From: Massospora cicadina
Lineage: Eukaryota; Entomophthoromycota; Entomophthoromycetes; Entomophthorales; Entomophthoraceae
Length of the DNA stretch: 64,000 nt
Reading direction: 5' to 3'
NCBI GenBank assembly: GCA_022478985.1
Contig: JAKSZP010009242.1
Location: 124,001-188,000 of the forward strand
This document shows positions 11,040 to 23,030 of this stretch, piece after piece (position 1 is the stretch's first letter; each line of letters opens with the position of its first letter). Under the pieces are notes generated by a model. That model worked only from the letters and a program-made list of their open reading frames with translations. It was not told where the DNA came from and did no database searches. The position numbers and the translations under genes were made by a program.

Positions 11040-11165
11040 AATCAATTATTAAATATATTTTTTAGGGTTAATCTTTAAGTAATGTCTCCCTTTTAAAATA
11101 AATATGTTTTTCTTTTATATTTTTCCTATATTTTTATCTTGAGTTATTTTTTATATTTTTACTCT
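11040..11165 (-). repeat. A-rich spacer after G3 pol
   Basis: In the coding sense this is a run of A with scattered T and G between the end of pol and the accessory frame. G6 has a similar A-rich block at 45655-45780 in the same relative place. No gene was seen. It may be an internal signal or just low-complexity sequence. Confidence 0.5.
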
Positions 11166-11199
11166 TAGATCCAATACTTTAAGTATCTGCCTTGGACCT

Positions 11200-12440
11200 A
11201 ATTCACTATATAACCATCAGTGATGTTTTTAGTGTATATGCATCTATTGCCATCTTGGTGATAATCTCAAATGGACCTAACCATAGGGCGTCCAACTTGT
11301 TTCTTCTTCTGAATCTGTGGGTAGCACAATAAGCTACCCTATCCCCACAAGTTATTCCTTGAGCGCTGGTAAATTTTGGTCACCCTTTTCTTGAATCTAA
11401 TTCTTTTTTCAACGTCATGCTGAATGCCTGTGATTTTGATTTGATCATGATGTTCGCCATTTTAGTATACATTGCCCTAGGATCATCCCTGAAGCTGGTT
11501 CTACTGCTAAATACAAAATTTGCGGTAGTGTGGCTTTTTGTCTATATAAATAGTTAGAATAGCGTTTTCCACATCACCATAGTTAACGAATTTTATACAT
11601 GAAATTAACTGAACTCAGATAAAGTTCCCTAAGTAGAGGTTTTCCTCACTTTTAAGATCTTCTCAGTGTCATGACCAGAGTCCCTTGACTCTCTCTATTA
11701 CTCTTTTAGTTTCTTTATGGTATGGAACTGAAACCACACTCTGATCCAAATTAGTTCATTCTGTCTTTATATCATGTAGTACATAAAGTTGGTTCAGATA
11801 TCACTGAGTGATATTTGTGGGCAATCCTACCAGTACTCTACTTGGTCTAGTATGAATTTTACAGTGCTCTTCAAATCTACCCTGCTCAAGGCCTTGATCT
11901 CAACCCATTTAGTTTGATGGTCTATTGCAATTATGATGCACTTTACTCCCCAGCATTAAACTCAAGGGTCTTATCACATCTATAAACGCTGTGTGCCAAG
12001 AAAACTCTGGCGCACTATCAGGTTTCCTGTTACATTCTTGTGGGGCTTGTGGAGGTGACACTCCACACAACAGGCTAGATATATTACTAAGTCTAAATTG
12101 ATTTTTCTATTAATTACTGGTGTAGAAAATCCATATTTTTCTTAAGTCACCATGCTATACAACTTTGTATGAAGCTTGTAAAGCTTTAAACATCCTGATG
12201 GTTTAGGGAATAGGTACCATTCTCTGTCATTTGATCTATAAAGCTGTCCGTTCTTCATATCAGTATTTCATTGTTTTACTCAGTGCGCTTTGAATCTATT
12301 GGGGTTCATCTATGATTCTTTTTTTAATAATCCATTGGGGTAGTTCAACCTCCTGCTGGTACATGACGTAAATGGCAGGTAATCTTTCTAATCAATCGAT
12401 GTTCAGATGTGCTGCTCCCGCCTAGTGTATAATCTCACCA
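11200..12440 (-). pseudogene. G3 integrase relic and pol C-terminus
   Basis: Coding sense, minus strand. About 11860-11950 reads VKCIIIAIDHQTKWVEIKAL and then KFILDQVEYW. This closely matches the IN core of G6 (KYIIVAIDHLIRWVK...KFILDQVVYR) and is the region just after the first catalytic Asp. About 11220-11320 reads KLDALWLGPFEIITKMAIDA, the conserved C-terminal segment, also present in G6 as KLDALWSGLLEVIVKL. Stops interrupt the intervening part. IN would insert the cDNA into the genome. Confidence 0.78.
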
Positions 12441-12499
12441 TTGTAGGCTTGAAGTTTCAAAGCACATTTATCTAGTCGCCCCTCTGGTTCTTCAAGATT

Positions 12500-13720
12500 A
12501 TTCGAATAGCATTGAGATAATTTTCAGTCATAACCTTGAAGTTCATCTTAAAGTATACAATCAAAATTTTTTGAAGGCATATATCACTGTGAGGCATTTG
12601 CACTCTAATGTAATGTAGTTCTCTTTCCACCAGCATCAATGTTTGACCACATACGTCACTGGATGTTCCTCCCCATCATTGTCTGCTTGACTTAAAATGG
12701 CTCTGATTGTCATCAATGAGGCATCCAATTAAACTATAAACATTTGATTAAAATTGGGGTACTTCTGAAGAGGTTAAGTCATCAGATATCATATGAGTCA
12801 ACAAACAATCCTTGGGCTTCCTCATTTCTTATGGATCTTTTTTCAGATCCTTCAATTAGTGAAATATTGGTTTGCAATTCTGGCGAAATCACTTAAAAAT
12901 CAGCGATAGTAACTGACCATCTCAAGAAATACTTGTAGATCCCAAACGCTCTTCAGGATTGAGATCCAATCAATGTCCATTATTCTTTGTCATTGTGGCT
13001 GAAATCTTCCAGAGTATTTAATAAGCCCCAAGTATTCAAGCTTTTTAGAAACTGAAATTTCCTTGGCTTGATCTCAAATGTATTGTTTCTAGGCGTTTAA
13101 ACACTTCCTACAAGTGTTCCAGGTGATCAGCGAATGTCCAACTAAAAATGTTGATGTCATCCAAGTACAACAAAGTGCAGAATAGCTTCAGATTACTCAA
13201 TATGGAATAAATTACCCACTGGAAGGTAGCCGGCATATTATACTTTCCCAGGGCTACTCTTTAGCTGGTATAACCCCAGTGCAATGATTACACACTTCTA
13301 CTGATTGTCTATTGACAAGTCTATCTATTAATATTATAAGAATAAAGACATTTCTGAAAAGAACTTGGTTTTTCTTAGACAATCAAAAGCATCATCTATC
13401 CTCAGCATGAGATATGAATCATTATTAGTGATTTTACATAACCGTTGGTAATTGATCACCACCTAATTTGATCCGCCCTTTTCTTCACAATAAGGATTAG
13501 ACTCACTCATGGATTCACCAACGTTACAAGAAGCCCAAGCTCAGGCATTTTACTGCTTTCTTCACTGACTACTGCTTCAGCAGCCTATTATCAGTAGTCA
13601 GGTCACATTCATATTGGCGATATTCCCCAGTGACAACCCTATGGATCACATTTTTAGCACATATGAGATCATGAACGTCCTGGGAAAATATCACCAAGTA
13701 TTTTCTATATAAATTTAGAA
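12500..13720 (-). pseudogene. G3 reverse transcriptase and RNase H relic
   Basis: About 13440-13540 (minus) reads LILIVKKRADQI, and nearby LMLRIDDAFDCLRKTKFFSEM, the RT palm lead-in shared with G6 (LRIDDALNRLINAKYFSEI). About 13060-13240 reads NMPATFQWVIYSIL, then LLYLDDINIFSWTFADHLEH, so the YLDD box (13156-13167) is still intact in spite of stops elsewhere. RNase H follows at about 12600-12740 with LDASLMTIRAILSQ, EEHPVTYVV and ENYITLECKCL. Confidence 0.82.
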
Positions 13721-14299
13721 CTTACTCTTGTTGATGTTTTTTAACCCAGTAGTTTGCTCTCAATTAACAAGTACGTGTAATGCTTTGGAAAAATTCTCTG
13801 GTAATCCCATTTCTGCTAGCGTCCTAAAATCATGGAACCCTATGATTTCAGAAGTTAGGATTAGATGCTCAAATGTGATAAACAGAGTTATCCACCTTTT
13901 TGGGTTTTCGCTAAGTGGAAAGTAGAATTCAGATTTCACTTTGGCCTGGCATTATAAACTTGGAGCTACCCAAGGCTCAAATTTCAATCGTAACAGGGCA
14001 ACAACTTTCACATATAATTGTTCCATAATTTCCAGAGTAATCCTGTGTAGACTATCATCTGAATTCCAAGAAAAGAAAATTCATTTTTTTCTCAACAGTA
14101 TCCCATACGTCTCAAGAATAAACATTTTCAATTTCCCTGTTTTTCCTACATCTAGTTTGTATTGGATGGGATATTATTCCATCATCTTAGATGAGATTTA
14201 TAAAAATATTCTTCATCAGCAGAGTTTCTCCTTTCTGTTGATATACCAAAGGCAGATTTGACCCAAAATTTATTTAAATTATTCTTTTTAAAATAGCAT

Positions 14300-16301
14300 T
14301 TGACACAATATTTTTATGTTATTCTTTGCCAATAAGGATGTCATGACTTGATTTGGCAATAATATGACGGATTCTGACACCACAACAATCATAACCAAAG
14401 AGTCATTGCATTGTATGTTACACAGGTTGTTGTAGTATTCAGTCAGTAAGTTCCATATCCTTCTAGGTGTTTTATTCTGGAGAAATTTTCAGTCAATTCA
14501 CCAACTTGGTCAAAAGGATATTAATGGGTGCTCCAATGTCAATTATCTTTACTTTTACTCCTTTGACTATTATATCTGCATATGTACAAACAAAGTATTA
14601 TACTAAAATGTTTACTGAGTGAGTTGCAGCATACTTCGCTGAAGCTAGAGTATAATTTAATGCATGATTAAATTAGGAAAGGTTTTCTTGATTATGCTAA
14701 TAGGGAGAGAAACGCTCAAATTGTCCAGTTTTTTCCTAAGAAAATTTTTAGTGCTTATGAAAGTTCTGATCTTTTCTGCTAAATGACAGCATAAGGCCAA
14801 GTGACCTCTTGCATTCTTTTCAGGGTCAATCCTCTTTGCCTTTTCTCTTGTGACTGCGTTTACATTCAAATTAACCACTGATAGAAGGGAATAGGTGTTT
14901 TTTTATCAAAAATAAATTGGAAATATCCAAGTCATATTTGAATCTGTCAGGGGAAACAGGGTTGTTTGAAGTGCTAGATTGTTCCATATCTAGCCAGCTG
15001 GTTCTTTACCCAAATCTGTCCAGTTAGATTCTACTACTAAACCAGATTTACTTGTTCTTTGGGCCTCTTTCTCAAACATTGAGCGGCAAAATATCCTGAT
15101 CTTCACATTTGTGGCAACGGGTTTGAGTTTTATTCACCCATCTTGGTCTTCTGAGCTTGTTTCCTGTTACAACTTTATTCTGAAATTTCTTATTAATTTC
15201 ATCCAAATTTACCATATTTTGACTATTTTTAGTAAAACGACTTTGAAGGTCCAGTAAGGTGCTTCAAGAGTTGCTCTTGGCTTCTTGAGTTACTCCCCCA
15301 TCTGCGATGTTGAAGTTTAGTTTTCAAGCACCAAAACCATAGCGCAGTGCAGATCTCTGTAGGGCAAAGCGCCGTCTGCATGGATATACGTGAATCAAAA
15401 TCTGACAGAACTTTTGCGCCCACCAGGATTTGTGCTTTCTGGTAAAATGGGTCAGAAAAAGCATCTAATGTTTCACCCTTCTTAAATTGAATTCCCATAG
15501 ACAATTGTTTGTGGCTAGACATCTGCTCTCAGATAATAACTCATTCATAGTTGCTTCTTTGGCGTTAATGTATGTCCAGTTATCCCCATTGAGATGGGGC
15601 AACACTAGATTTTGTAAATTTGTGTATAAGCCGATCATAACTGTTAATTCTTTTTTCAGTCACCATACTAAACATTGCCATTTTATATAGACAGAAAAAC
15701 TCCAGAGCGTTTTTCTGACGAAATGTATTTAATTTTTTGGCATATTCTGAAATCCTTCTGTTGCTGCCATGGCAGAAGGTACCTACCCGGAAACCTAACT
15801 AATGATGGGGGTGTTTTTGGGGCTCATTTTCGAAATTGTTTTAAAAGCTCTAAACATATTTCTCAGGAGCTGCGCCTGACCACCGGGACTTTCATCAATT
15901 CTGTTGTCAGCTCCATCTGCCTCCATCTGGGTGCAATCACACTTATGATTCTTGAGTTCTTGTAAGCGATTTATGAATTATGGAATATCCTCTCAAATTT
16001 GGAAAAAGAATTGTTATTCTCTTCTCTCTCCATCTTCTAGGAAAAGTAACTCTTTAAATATTTCAGTCTCCTTCCGCTTTAAAGAGGTGAATTTCCCATA
16101 AAGATCGGTGTTGACCTTTGCAATTTATTCTATTTCTTCCTCAGCTTTGATTATTAGTTAAGGTAGTTAAATCAGATTTTGACACCAAATTCAGTGTATT
16201 CTTATTCTCCAATTTTAATTCCATCCAGAACTTCAGAAGTTTTCTTGTATAGCATTTTGTTGATTATTTTTGATGTAATCTTTGTCCTGAAAACACAATT
16301 A
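14300..16301 (-). pseudogene. G3 gag and protease relic
   Basis: Minus strand. The open stretch 15229-15522 includes GIQFKKGE and QKAQILVGAKVLSDFDSRI, which matches G6 Gag (GIQFQKM, QKLHILAGAKVLTGFEA). A zinc-knuckle remnant, CHKCEDQD, lies near 15085-15115 and corresponds to CHQCGKYG in G6. PR follows at about 14510-14575 as VKIIDIGAPINILLTKLVN, where the D-S-G triad reads D-I-G; G6 has INSGAHINIVLTKLVK. The section nearest the PBS (15600-16300) is broken and shows no motif. Confidence 0.65.
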
Positions 16302-16319
16302 CCCCTGCAGCGAATAACA
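16302..16319 (-). promoter_or_regulatory. Primer-binding site of G3
   Basis: In the coding sense TGTTATTCGCTGCAGGGG lies two bases inside the 5' LTR. It differs at a minority of positions from the G4 PBS TGGTGCTCACTACAGGGG, which suggests the same tRNA primer with decay. Confidence 0.55.
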
Positions 16320-16321
16320 GA

Positions 16322-16412
16322 TGTAACTTTTGTTTGTTTACTACTCAGTTTTGAGGTGTGCATCAAACAACTTTAATATAAGTATAATTAATAAGTGGGT
16401 TAATGATAGTAT
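16322..16412 (-). repeat. 5' LTR of G3, part 1 (left of G4)
   Basis: TGTAACTTTTGTTTGTTTA matches the start of the other LTR at 9379. The sequence runs to the G4 insertion, where AGTAT at 16408-16412 is the left copy of the G4 duplication. It is the empty allele for micro-insertion m1. Confidence 0.8.
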
Positions 16413-16824
16413 TGTCAGCGCTACAGTTCTCTAGACTTTCTCCAAGGTCCAAAGGTGGCTTAAGCTGCTAATTTGCAGAAAAAGGTCGAGAAAGAAGCAG
16501 AAAGCTGGGTAAGTTATTTGATATTTTATTAGGCTTAGAGGGATTTGATATTAATAGGGTGTGTTAGGACTTGATGCCTTTGGGATCTTTGGGGCCTCAT
16601 CCATTCAGGATCTTTACTGATCTTCCGGAATGGCCTCCTTATGGGCATCCTCAATGGATGGTGTTGCTCACCTGACCAAATGGGTGGAAACGCCACCACG
16701 TGTCTCAGGAATAGGGGAGGAGGATCCTGAAATTGATTTAGCTCGGTTAGGTTCAACAACTGATTTGGCACAGCCTAGTTTAGATGGGGGGAATTTGATT
16801 TGATCATTATTTCAAATTCTGACA
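16413..16824 (-). repeat. 3' LTR of G4
   Basis: 412 bp, TGTCAG...CTGACA, near-copy of 27886-28297. The inner side (16825-16840) is a polypurine tract in the coding sense (GATCTTGAGGGGGG), the expected start site of plus-strand DNA synthesis. Confidence 0.93.
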
Positions 16825-16844
16825 ACGCCCCCCTCAAGATCCTA

Positions 16845-17820
16845 TCAGAGGGGGGAATACGGCTGCCGGAACTGACCATACACCCGATTTACCACAGTCC
16901 CTTGGTTAATGTTGGCAATGGAGTACTTGGACTTCACCCTATGAATGACTTTATAGGGGCCCAACCAAAGTACATCTAGCTTGTTCTGTAGGCCTCCAAG
17001 TTGATGGTGATAAAAGAGAATGAGGTCCCCTAATTGAAAATCTGGTAAGGATGGTCATCCAATATTAGACTAAGATGTCTCTCTTCCAGTGGTGGTGATA
17101 ATGCCTTGAGTGGCTTGGGCTTGAAGCTGGATAATTTTCATTGGCTAGAGCCCTCATAGTTAATTTGGTGTTCTCAGGGGTGGAGGTCTCAAGCATTGGC
17201 TGGATGCTACTTGGCAAGCCGAGGTTCCTGACCATTTAGGGCTTCAAATGAGGACATCTTGATAGCTAGGTGATAGCTTACTCAGCAGGCAAGCAAGGCG
17301 CTGGGTAGATAATGGTTCCCAACGAGCAGGGTCCAAGGCAGCTAATTTCTAAGAATGGAGATAAGAGTTGCATTAGCCCATTAGACCGCCCCATTAGTGG
17401 AGGGGTAGTAAGGTGCAGCAAAACTCTGGGTAGTGCCGAATAGCGAGGTAAGTTCTTGCACTACCTGTGAGGTGAAGTTTAATCCATTGTCCAAAAGTAA
17501 GGTTTGAGGGCACCCATGCTGGGTGAAAATGGATAAAACGAGGAAAAGGGTGGTGGCCTTGGCAGTAGCAGCTGGGACTGTAATTGCTTCAATCCATTTG
17601 GTTAGATGGTCCACGGCTAGGATAATATATTCATGGCCATGCAACCAAGTGGGAAGAGGGCACACCACATCAATGCTTACCACATTGAAGGGACCAGTTG
17701 GGGCAACCACTGAATGTTGAAATCAGAGGTTAGCTTGGTCTTATGATCGTCAAGCCATGCATGCTTCCAGGACCTCCTGTATAGTCTCTATCATGCGGTC
17801 CCAGTAGCATTGTAAATCAA
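16845..17820 (-). pseudogene. G4 integrase (core and C-terminus), 5' part cut off by L1
   Basis: The minus frame 17381-17710 is open for 109 residues and holds GPFNVVSIDVVCP (first catalytic Asp), ILAVDHLTKWIEAI, QHGCPQTLLLDNGLNF (second catalytic Asp in the DNG) and YYPSTNGAV. It stops just before the usual catalytic Glu. Upstream, 17720-17815 gives YWDRMIETIQEVLEAC, the end of the zinc domain. Downstream, 16860-16990 reads LDVLWLGPYKVIHRVKSKYS and ends FRQPYSPL-stop just before the polypurine tract. Of the IN relics in the window this is the best preserved. Confidence 0.85.
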
Positions 17821-17830
17821 CCACTCGTGA
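17821..17830. repeat. TSD of L1, left copy
   Basis: CCACTCGTGA, repeated as CCACTCATGA at 23159-23168. One G/A difference in ten. Confidence 0.75.
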
Positions 17831-17849
17831 GTCTTTTTAATTTTAATTT

Positions 17850-20800
17850 ATTATGAGGAAGGCCGACCATGTGACGGACACTCCTGAATTTGACCCAAAA
17901 GAGACAAAACTTAGTAACAGGGAAGGCACCCACAGAGAAGTGATGGTATCTCTTGTTGCCAGCGGGAGCGCCACTTATGGGGAGGGGGAGGGAACGTGTG
18001 AAGGGGCCATAGCCACAAATGAACACGTGTGGAGGAAAGAGTTTGATTTGATGAACCAAACAGGGAACCAGGAGGAGACCAGCTGTCGGCGACGCGGTGG
18101 GAGGTATCCAAAAATCCACGCCTGAAAGTGGTCCACCAAATGAGACCAGAATCTGTGGACAGCTTCTGGGAAGGTGGGGATGGAGCCTGCGATGGCATCC
18201 AAGACAATCGTGTGGATAGTCCACATGGCGATTGCAACCACCAGAGCACAGAGGGAGGGTGGAAGGGGGGAGGCCATTACTAAAGCAAACATATCTCTTG
18301 ACAGACTGAAGGGATGTTTTTGATCCTGGACCAGCAGACGTTGAACTTCGCGCCATTCACTTTAAAGGTAGGACACTTCTCCAGGCGGTGGAACAGCGTT
18401 CCATACTGGCCACACACGATGCAGGATGAGTGTAAAACGTTAGAGCGCTCAGCCATATGGTACACCCACCTCAGGCAGCGCCACACATGGGAACGGATTT
18501 GAGGCTGCAACAGAGGATGTTGTGCGTATTTCCAGATAGTTTTTTGGGTCTCAATGGAGTAAGGGATGTCCATCATGTCCAGGTATTCCACTCTGGATAG
18601 GACATGGGGCCGTGTGGGGATCACGCCATCTTGGATGGGTAGCCCCTGTACCTCTTGTGTAAACTGAGGAGAGGGGCGGCCTCTTCGGGTTGTATGTCCA
18701 CTAATACAAATTCTCCACTCTGCGCTTCGCATGGAGAGTAGGATTCATTTGTAGTGGGTTTTAGTCCCGTGGGGACCTGTGGCCGATGTGTGTGATGCGA
18801 GGTATTTCATCAGGGAGTGGTGGTTCGATGGATTGTTGAGGCCCAAGGTGCGGGAGAAGTTGGAGCGGGCTGCGCGGGACCATTGTTGGGAGGGGAGCAT
18901 AGGGGCAGTGATGGCCGCAATCCAGGTGCCCAGGATCTTGGCAGCATGGGCTTTGAAGTCAAGCAGGCCCATGCCACCATGATGATGAGGGCCAAACATG
19001 ACCTCTAGCCATACTGGTGGTGGGTGGCCTGACCAAAGCAATCCTTTCAGCAGGGCATACAATGATTTGAGTAAGCTTGGGGAGAAGGGGATGGTTTGGG
19101 CTCCAAACCAGTTTTAGGAGAGGAGCATAGAGTTGGCTAAAACAACCCTGCCAGTAAGGGAAGTATGGTGGGCTTTGAGGGAGGCGATGCGCTTCATCAT
19201 GTTGTCTAGAATATGACTCTCCATTACTGCTGATGTGTACCCGCCTGCCTCCACCCACACGCCCAGATGGCGGACCAGCCCTATGGCAGGGCGTGGCATG
19301 AAGGGGAGCACCAGTGGGGCGGTGTGGGGTGAGCTGGGAGGGCGAGCATGTGTGCGAGCAGATGGGCCGAGCTGGGCACTGGTTAATGGGGCCCAGTAAT
19401 TTTGATACTGACCAAGGAGGATGATTTCGGTTTTGGAAGCGTTCAGTGCAGCATTGCTTACCTGGGAATACTCCTGGATGTGAGCTTCAAGTGCGCGTGC
19501 ATCTTTATTATTAGACACCCCAACCACACAGCCATCTGCAAATGCCATCATCTTGACTGGGGCTTGGCCTGGCACATGGACCCTAGTGAGTTGGGCATTC
19601 ACGTTTCGAAGTAGTGGGTCAAGGCTGAAGTCATATAAAAACGGGCTAAGGGGTCCCCTTGTCGCAAGCCCTTTTGAGGGCGGACTACTTCCATTAGGAA
19701 GCTAGGGCCACGTACTGCCATTATTGCAGATTCCATGATCAGCATCACCCAGTTGCTGAAGCGAGGGGGTAAGCGGAATTGATGGAGGCAGGCCCTGAGG
19801 TATTCCCTGTTTACTCTATCATAGGCCTTCTGTTGGTCTAAGAATACAAGTGCCCCAGAGGCTGATGACTGGCATGCATTAGCCACAGAGTGCACGTTGT
19901 CCCAAATCGACCTTCTGGGTATGAAACCGAATTGTTTTGGGGAGATGATGGCAGATGCTACAATCCCTAAACGGTTGGCCATGATTTTTGTTAAAATTTT
20001 TGTATCCATGTTAGTTAAAAAAATGGGGCGCCAGTTGGCTAAGTCTAACTTGTCCCCTCTCTTGAAGAGTGTGATGGTGAAGGCCTCTTGTCCTCCTAGT
20101 AGGAGGCGCGTTTCCAGAAGGCTCTGGTTAAGTGAGGCAAGCAGTAGTGGGGATATATATTTGAAGTACTTTTTAGAATTCATATGGAATGCCATCTGGG
20201 CCTGGGCATTTACAGTTTGGTGCACCGCGGATGGCTGTCCATAATTTGTTTGGAGTAATCAAATTCATTATTTACGGGTATCAGGAAATGGTGCGGATAT
20301 GGGTTTGGTCGAGAATTCCAATACTCCAGCTGGCTGAATTGGATCAGATTGGTATAACTCGGAGTAATACTTTAATGTTTCAATTGCTACTTCAGCTGGC
20401 ATATCTGTGATGGAATCATCTGATCTTCACACCTGTGTGCAGGCCACACTCTGGCGTGGTTCAAAATTTTTTCTAAAAAAATATGCGGTGCATTTGTTGC
20501 CCTCTGTAATACATTTGGCCCAGTATTGAACATAAACCTGATGTTTGTGTTGCCTTTTGAGCGCGTTAAGGTGGGCGGCTGCCCCCCTTGGGTTGGGACC
20601 ATCTAGTACTAAAAAAAAAGGTGGGCGGCTGCCTCTGCCCACTTCCGGCCCCATGCAGGGCTGTATCCTGTGGCTGGGATGTTGGACTCCAGGTGTGCCA
20701 ACTCTGCCAGAGTGCATGAGATGATGGCTGATGTGGCTCATGAGCGTTGTGAGGAGAGGTGGTGAGAGTGGCGGATAGTATCCTCTTTGAAGGCTGCCCA

Positions 20801-21645
20801 TGTGGAGATGGGGTCCGCGCAAAACAGTATAACAAACTCTTTTGCCAAAGTTGCTGATTCCACCCAAGTGTAAAATCCTGACGACGCAAGTTCAGGAGGG
20901 CGGAGTTTACACTAATGTGGGGCCTTAGCCACTGTGACAGGTAGGTGGTAGGTTATTGAGACCAGACGGTGGTCAGAGAATTCAATTTTTGTTGTTTTGA
21001 AATGGGAAATGTGGGGTTGGAATTTCGCCGGCGTAAGGATAAGGTCTATGCGGGTCATGGACCTTAATTGGCTGTTGTGGATGTGGGGTCACGTCATGTT
21101 TTTGAGCAGTGGGGCTCACTGCAGCAGCGCATCCATTAACCCAAGGGTGATCTTTAGAACGCAAAGTTCTACGTGACCCTGGGGGGCGTGGGAGGAGGAA
21201 GGCCAACGGTCCATTGGTGTGTTTAGCCAACAGTTCATATTGCTGACTATGAAAGGGTCTGGGGGAAAATGGGAGGGATTTGACCAACAAGAAAAATTCC
21301 TGACATTCCCATGCAGAGGTTGGGGCGTAGATGTTAACAATAGCATGTGCCACGTCAGCTCACAAGAAGTGACAACAAGGACTCAGCCATTGAGGAAGGA
21401 TTCTAACAATAAAAATTTGAAAAATTGTTTTTCCAAACTAGCACCCCACAGTACTCTGACCAAAAGGATAGGGATGGGAGGAGCATGGTTTTCCAAGCAT
21501 CCTCAGAACCTCATGGACAGTGGGACTCCTGGATGGCCAGGATATCCACGGGTAAACTTTTTTGTAAAAAACTCAGTTTCCTAGCCTGGGACGGCGAAGC
21601 CTTGAGTCTGGCGATATTCAACGTCCCTAAAGTGAAGGTTTCCCC
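17850..21645 (-). pseudogene. L1 ORF2 (endonuclease-reverse transcriptase)
   Basis: AP-endonuclease start near 21500-21640: GTLNIARLKAS and VDILAIQESH, which hold the catalytic Asn and Glu; VNIYAP follows near 21340. RT spans about 19300-20225 and is open for 208 residues, with KRGDKLDLANWRPI, FGFIPRRSIWDNVHSVANA, FLDQQKAYDRV (first catalytic Asp intact) and GLRQGDPLA. The second catalytic box is AFADG instead of FADD, near 19540. The C-terminus has a zinc finger, CIVCGQYGTLFHRLEKC (near 18370-18430), and a conserved block MWTIHTIVLDA. Stops, frameshifts and m2 break it. Clade not determined. Confidence 0.88.
20568..20633 (+). mobile_element. Micro-retroposon m2 (27-nt body plus A7) in L1
   Basis: A perfect 16-bp duplication AAGGTGGGCGGCTGCC (20568-20583 and 20618-20633) flanks a 34-nt insert: CCCCTTGGGTTGG, then the core GACCATCTAGTACT, then seven A. 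Duplication of the target plus a 3' A-tail is the signature of target-primed reverse transcription. It is the longest of the three copies and lies on the strand opposite to L1. It interrupts L1 ORF2 between the endonuclease and RT. Confidence 0.85.
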
Positions 21646-21653
21646 ATCACACC

Positions 21654-23030
21654 TTAGGTGCGAGGGGGTGGACACCCGGGCCCACTAGCCTCCTCTAGAT
21701 CCCCATGGGCCTTCACAGCAGTGCGGATGTTTGCAGCAACACTATCAGTAGTTTTGTTGATTTTAGCAGAAAGGTTCGCGTTGGCTTTTGCCTTCACTTT
21801 TTGTTTCCCCAACGTCGAACAAATTTTTTGTGGTGCAGATGAGTTCAGTGCACCATCAAGTGGGTCAAGGAAAATTTTCAGGTAGGTTGGAAACCAAGTT
21901 GGTTTCAACTGGAGCTTGGTTGCAAAGATCGGGTGAAATTGAGTCACTCATTGGATCCTTAGATTGGGTGTCCCAATTGCATGGGCTTCATAATCTGATT
22001 GATTGATGGATTCCAAAGTTGCTTCCGCTGCAAAGGTTTCTATGTCCTCCTGGCGTTGGGAGTGTGGGATAGCGGTGGTGACTTTGGCCGCTTCCTTGGC
22101 CGCAGCCCTGCGGGCCTGCTTGGCCTTCTTCCACTCTTGTGGGGAAATAAGTTTTACCAGTAGGTAGCAGCCTTGTGCTCCCCATGGGAAAGCCTCTTTG
22201 GTGCTTGCGGTTGGTTCATAGTGCGCCTCTCCACTGACCATGGCCGCCGAGGGGTGCTCTTGGAATGTGATGCCCTCCTTGGTGGGGCTTATGTGCCTTA
22301 TGGCCAAATGCGTCACAGTGGGTGCAGATGGGGGGCGCGCTGTCCATGTTTACCTGGAAAGAGTGGGTGGTATGCCCTTCAGTAATGATACATGTGGAGT
22401 GCAGGATCTGGGTTAGGTCCTTTGCGATCTCCTCAGTTGGGGTCAGAACTGCAATGGCTTTGCCAGTGCACAGGTGTGGCATCAGCGTAAAGCATTGCAT
22501 CTCAAAAGATTGTATTTCGCCGTAAACAGTGAGACCATATTTCAGGTGTTGCTCCAAAATGGTACATTTTACTGTAGTAGGCAAAAAGTCAAACGTGAGG
22601 AAAATTTGGTTGGATATTGTCCATCTGGTGCATTTGGTTTCGATGACTCATTGCCCTTCAGGGAGGTCGATCACTACACACACCGCAGCAGCTTCGTCTG
22701 CTGCCTCCTTGTTTTCAAAACCGAGGTCCAGCCAACCATGTGACATGGAGTGAGGTGCGACATACACCACAGTTAGGAAAAAAGTGTGCACATCCCCACA
22801 AAATTTTTCCCATAGAGCTGTTTGTTGTTTGTCCAGAAACACACAGACTCCATATTCCACTGACGAGAGTGGTTGGGAGTGCGGCGTGTTGATGTACTGG
22901 TTGCATCACGCTTGCCAAGCGAGGATTTCTGGGGAAATAGTGACCGCCAGTTTTTTTAATTTTTTTTTTCCATTTTGCCAGTTTCTCCGGGGCGTTTTCA
23001 AATGTTTGAGGCAGCGAGCCTACCACCTGC
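21654..23030 (-). pseudogene. L1 ORF1 (nucleic-acid-binding protein)
   Basis: Minus frames with a Lys-rich N-terminus (EKLAKWKKKIKKTGG), then LDLGFENKEAADEAA and VIDLPEGQ. These line up with MSFETEEDADAM and KIALPKGK in L3. The next block, LEQHLKYGLTVYGEIQSFEM, is of the RRM-like kind found in many LINE ORF1 proteins. A zinc knuckle follows: CTHCDAFGHKAHK, with the last Cys replaced by Lys (L3 keeps CNHCTTLGHKEHAC). The C-terminal part is basic and Ala-rich (KKAKQARRAAAKEAAK). Several frameshifts. ORF1 proteins bind LINE RNA in the particle. Confidence 0.75.

Noticed and set aside
17853..18249. Overlapping long open frames on both strands of the L1 3' part
   Set aside because: They are shadows of the GC-rich LINE ORF2; only the minus frame with zinc-finger and MWTIHT motifs has a homologue in L3.
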